A program made the position numbers and the translations under genes. A stretch of 64,000 nucleotides of DNA from Roseiarcus sp963717215 (GTDB taxonomy: Bacteria; Pseudomonadota; Alphaproteobacteria; Rhizobiales; Beijerinckiaceae). A model generated the notes under the pieces. That model searched no databases. It was not told the DNA's origin and saw only the letters and a list, made by a program, of their open reading frames with translations. This document shows positions 62,370 through 64,000 of this stretch, piece by piece. The stretch spans positions 62,001-126,000 of the forward strand of contig CAVQVS010000001.1 of assembly GCA_963717215.1 (NCBI GenBank), given 5' to 3'. The stretch's first letter is position 1; every line of letters starts with the position of its first letter.

Positions 62370-64000
62370 ATGAACTTTTCCCAACGCCTGACCTTTCTGT
62401 TCTCGGCGCCGGTGTTCGACGCCGACGACCTCGAGGGCCTCAGGGTCAGCCAGATCATCGCCGCGATCGAGCGCATGGGATTCCAGGTCATCAAGGCGCG
62501 ACGTCTCGAGGACGCCGAGATCGCTGTCCAGACCGACGCCGCGATCGGCTGCATGGTCGTCGACTGGGGCAAGAAGGGCATCGAGGGCAAGGCGGCTTCG
62601 CTCATCAACCTCATGCGCAAGCGCGGCCTCGACATGCCGATCGTCGTGCTGGTCCGGCGCAAGCGCTTCGAGGACATTCCGGTCGAAGTGCTCGACTTCA
62701 TCGACGGCTACGTGTTCCTGGCCGAAGAGACGCCCGAATTCATCGCCAGAAACCTGGTCTCGCGCCTGAAGCAATACGCCGACACGCTGAAGACGCCGTT
62801 CTTCGGCGCGCTCGTCGACTACCAGGAAGAGGGAAACCAGTTGTGGACGTGCCCGGGCCACAACGGCGGGGTCTTCTACAGCCGCAGTCCGATCGGACGC
62901 ATCTTCGTCGAGCATCTCGGCGAAGCAGTCTTTCGCGACGATCTCGACAATTCGATCCTCGAACTCGGCGACCTCCTGACCCACGAGGGGCCGGCGCTTC
63001 AGGCGCAGAAAGAGGCGGCGGCAATCTTCGGCGCCGAGAAAACCTATTTCGTGCTCAACGGCACTTCGTCGTCGAACAAGATCGTCTGCACCAACCTCAT
63101 CGCCGAGGAGGATCTCGTGCTGTTCGACCGCAACAACCACAAGGCCGCACACCAGGGCGCGCTGCTGATGGGCGGCGGCATCCCGATCTATCTGTCGACC
63201 GACCGCAACGCTTACGGGCTGATCGGCCCCATTCGCCCGGAAGATTTCGACGAGACGACGATACGCGAGCGCATTCGCGACAATCCGCTGGTGAAGGACA
63301 AGGAGGCGTGGAAGCGCGAGCGTCCCTTCCGCGCCGCGGTAATCGAGCAATGCACCTATGACGGCACGATCTACGACGCCGAACGCATCGTCGAGCGCAT
63401 CGGGCATCTTTGCGACTATGTCATGTTCGACGAGGCGTGGGCGGGCTTCATGAAGTTTCATCCGCTCTATGAGCGACGCTTCGCCATGGGCTTGCGCGGC
63501 TTGAATGAAGCCTCGCCGGGCATCATCGCCACCCAGTCGGCGCACAAGCAGCTCGCGAGTTTCTCGCAGGCGTCCCAGATTCATATGCGCGATCGCCACA
63601 TCAAAGGGCAGCGCCGGCGCGTCGAGCATCGCCGCTTCAACGAAGGCTTCATGCAGTTTGCGTCGACGTCGCCGTTCTATCCCTTGTTCGCTTCGCTCGA
63701 CGTCGGCGCGCAGATGATGAAGGGCCGGTCGGGCGAAGTCCTTTGGGACGACGCGATCCGGCTTGGCATTGAGTTGCGCAAGAAGCTGCGCGCGGTCCGG
63801 CGCGAGTTCGAGGAAAAGGAGCGGGACCCTGCACGGCGCTGGTTCTTCGATCCTTTCGTGCCGCAGCGCGTCTCGATCCGCGACGCTGCGCTCGAGAACG
63901 CGGCTCACGATGTGCCTTGGGAAAGCGTGTCGACCGACCTGCTCGCCCGCGATCCGCGTTATTGGGCGCTCGCGCCAGGGGAGACCTGGCACGGCTTTCA
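62370..64000 (+). CDS. Orn/Lys/Arg-type PLP decarboxylase, truncated by the window end
   Basis: Fold-type I PLP decarboxylase producing a polyamine or diamine (agmatine, cadaverine or putrescine). At least 543 aa are present and the frame is still open at the last base. An N-terminal response-regulator-like wing domain (about 1-140, ending DTLKTPFFGALVDYQ) precedes the catalytic core: VWTCPGHNGG-type LWTCPGHNGGVFYSRSP, HEGPALQAQKEAAAIFGAEK, LNGTSSSNKIVC, VMFDEAWAGF, and the PLP lysine K393 in TQSAHKQLASFSQ. Specificity among the three substrates is not certain. The start at 62370 matches family N-termini (LTFLFSAPVF). Confidence 0.92.
   Translation, partial: MNFSQRLTFLFSAPVFDADDLEGLRVSQIIAAIERMGFQVIKARRLEDAEIAVQTDAAIGCMVVDWGKKGIEGKAASLINLMRKRGLDMPIVVLVRRKRFEDIPVEVLDFIDGYVFLAEETPEFIARNLVSRLKQYADTLKTPFFGALVDYQEEGNQLWTCPGHNGGVFYSRSPIGRIFVEHLGEAVFRDDLDNSILELGDLLTHEGPALQAQKEAAAIFGAEKTYFVLNGTSSSNKIVCTNLIAEEDLVLFDRNNHKAAHQGALLMGGGIPIYLSTDRNAYGLIGPIRPEDFDETTIRERIRDNPLVKDKEAWKRERPFRAAVIEQCTYDGTIYDAERIVERIGHLCDYVMFDEAWAGFMKFHPLYERRFAMGLRGLNEASPGIIATQSAHKQLASFSQASQIHMRDRHIKGQRRRVEHRRFNEGFMQFASTSPFYPLFASLDVGAQMMKGRSGEVLWDDAIRLGIELRKKLRAVRREFEEKERDPARRWFFDPFVPQRVSIRDAALENAAHDVPWESVSTDLLARDPRYWALAPGETWHGF

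Overview
The window is a chromosomal segment of a GC-rich alphaproteobacterium, most likely a Hyphomicrobiales (Rhizobiales) member. The family is not certain; a Beijerinckiaceae/Methylocystaceae/Bradyrhizobium-like relative would fit. The evidence is a K+-independent proton-pumping pyrophosphatase, CpdR next to an N-formylglutamate amidohydrolase and HisN, a CIRCE-controlled groESL, the yceD-plsX-fabH cluster, a ubiquinol-cytochrome c chaperone, metal-type KdsA, BamE and LptE lipoproteins, and Rhizobiales-type REP hairpins. Gene starts, overlaps and codon use look like ordinary chromosome. No phage, integrase, transposase, CRISPR array or rRNA was seen, and no intact tRNA gene.

Layout. 0-5 kb: bacterioferritin and its ferredoxin, separated by a helically phased repeat array; a broken lipoprotein gene; a membrane adenylate/guanylate cyclase; an NTF2-like protein. 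5-13 kb: cold-shock protein, SIMPL protein, SMP-30-like protein, quinone oxidoreductase, ATC-hydrolase-like and VOC proteins, kdsA coupled to an acyltransferase, a DUF4142 protein and queF. 13.7-19.2 kb: a very large membrane protein with a GH94-type catalytic half. 19.3-24 kb: hppA, a repeat-rich patch with a MITE-like element, a methyltransferase bracketed by tRNA-Arg-3'-end-like repeats, and a PEP-CTERM protein. 24-28 kb: bamE, the cytochrome bc1 chaperone, yceD-plsX-fabH and an exported HAD phosphatase. 28.9-33.9 kb: a small secreted protein and a four-gene polyamine-type ABC transporter. 34-36.2 kb: groESL. 36.5-42.5 kb: small exported proteins, cpdR, an amidohydrolase, hisN and a Crp/Fnr regulator. 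42.6-45 kb: a glycine-rich, repeat-built, probably secreted protein. 45.3-48.5 kb: leuS-lptE. 48.6-56 kb: a dipeptide-type ABC transporter plus amidase. 56-60.7 kb: a YCII-like protein, a lytic transglycosylase and a three-gene envelope-glycan locus. 60.7-64 kb: acetate kinase and an Orn/Lys/Arg-type decarboxylase cut by the window edge.

How the genes fit together. Most are envelope and housekeeping functions: LPS synthesis and transport (kdsA, lptE), outer-membrane assembly (bamE), fatty-acid and phospholipid initiation (plsX, fabH, acyltransferase), peptidoglycan turnover, and two complete solute importers. Five genes (a lipoprotein, the cyclase, the GH94 protein, the HAD phosphatase and leuS) are each broken by what reads as one extra base. 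leuS is essential, so residual insertion-type sequencing errors are the best explanation, and these genes are annotated as single interrupted CDSs.

The most unusual non-coding signals are the 10-bp-phased TAAACG array with a 16-bp inverted repeat between bfr and bfd, and the 21.6-22.9 kb patch, where a 123-bp MITE-like element sits beside tRNA-3'-end-like direct repeats around one methyltransferase gene. No defence system or clearly new multi-gene system could be supported.
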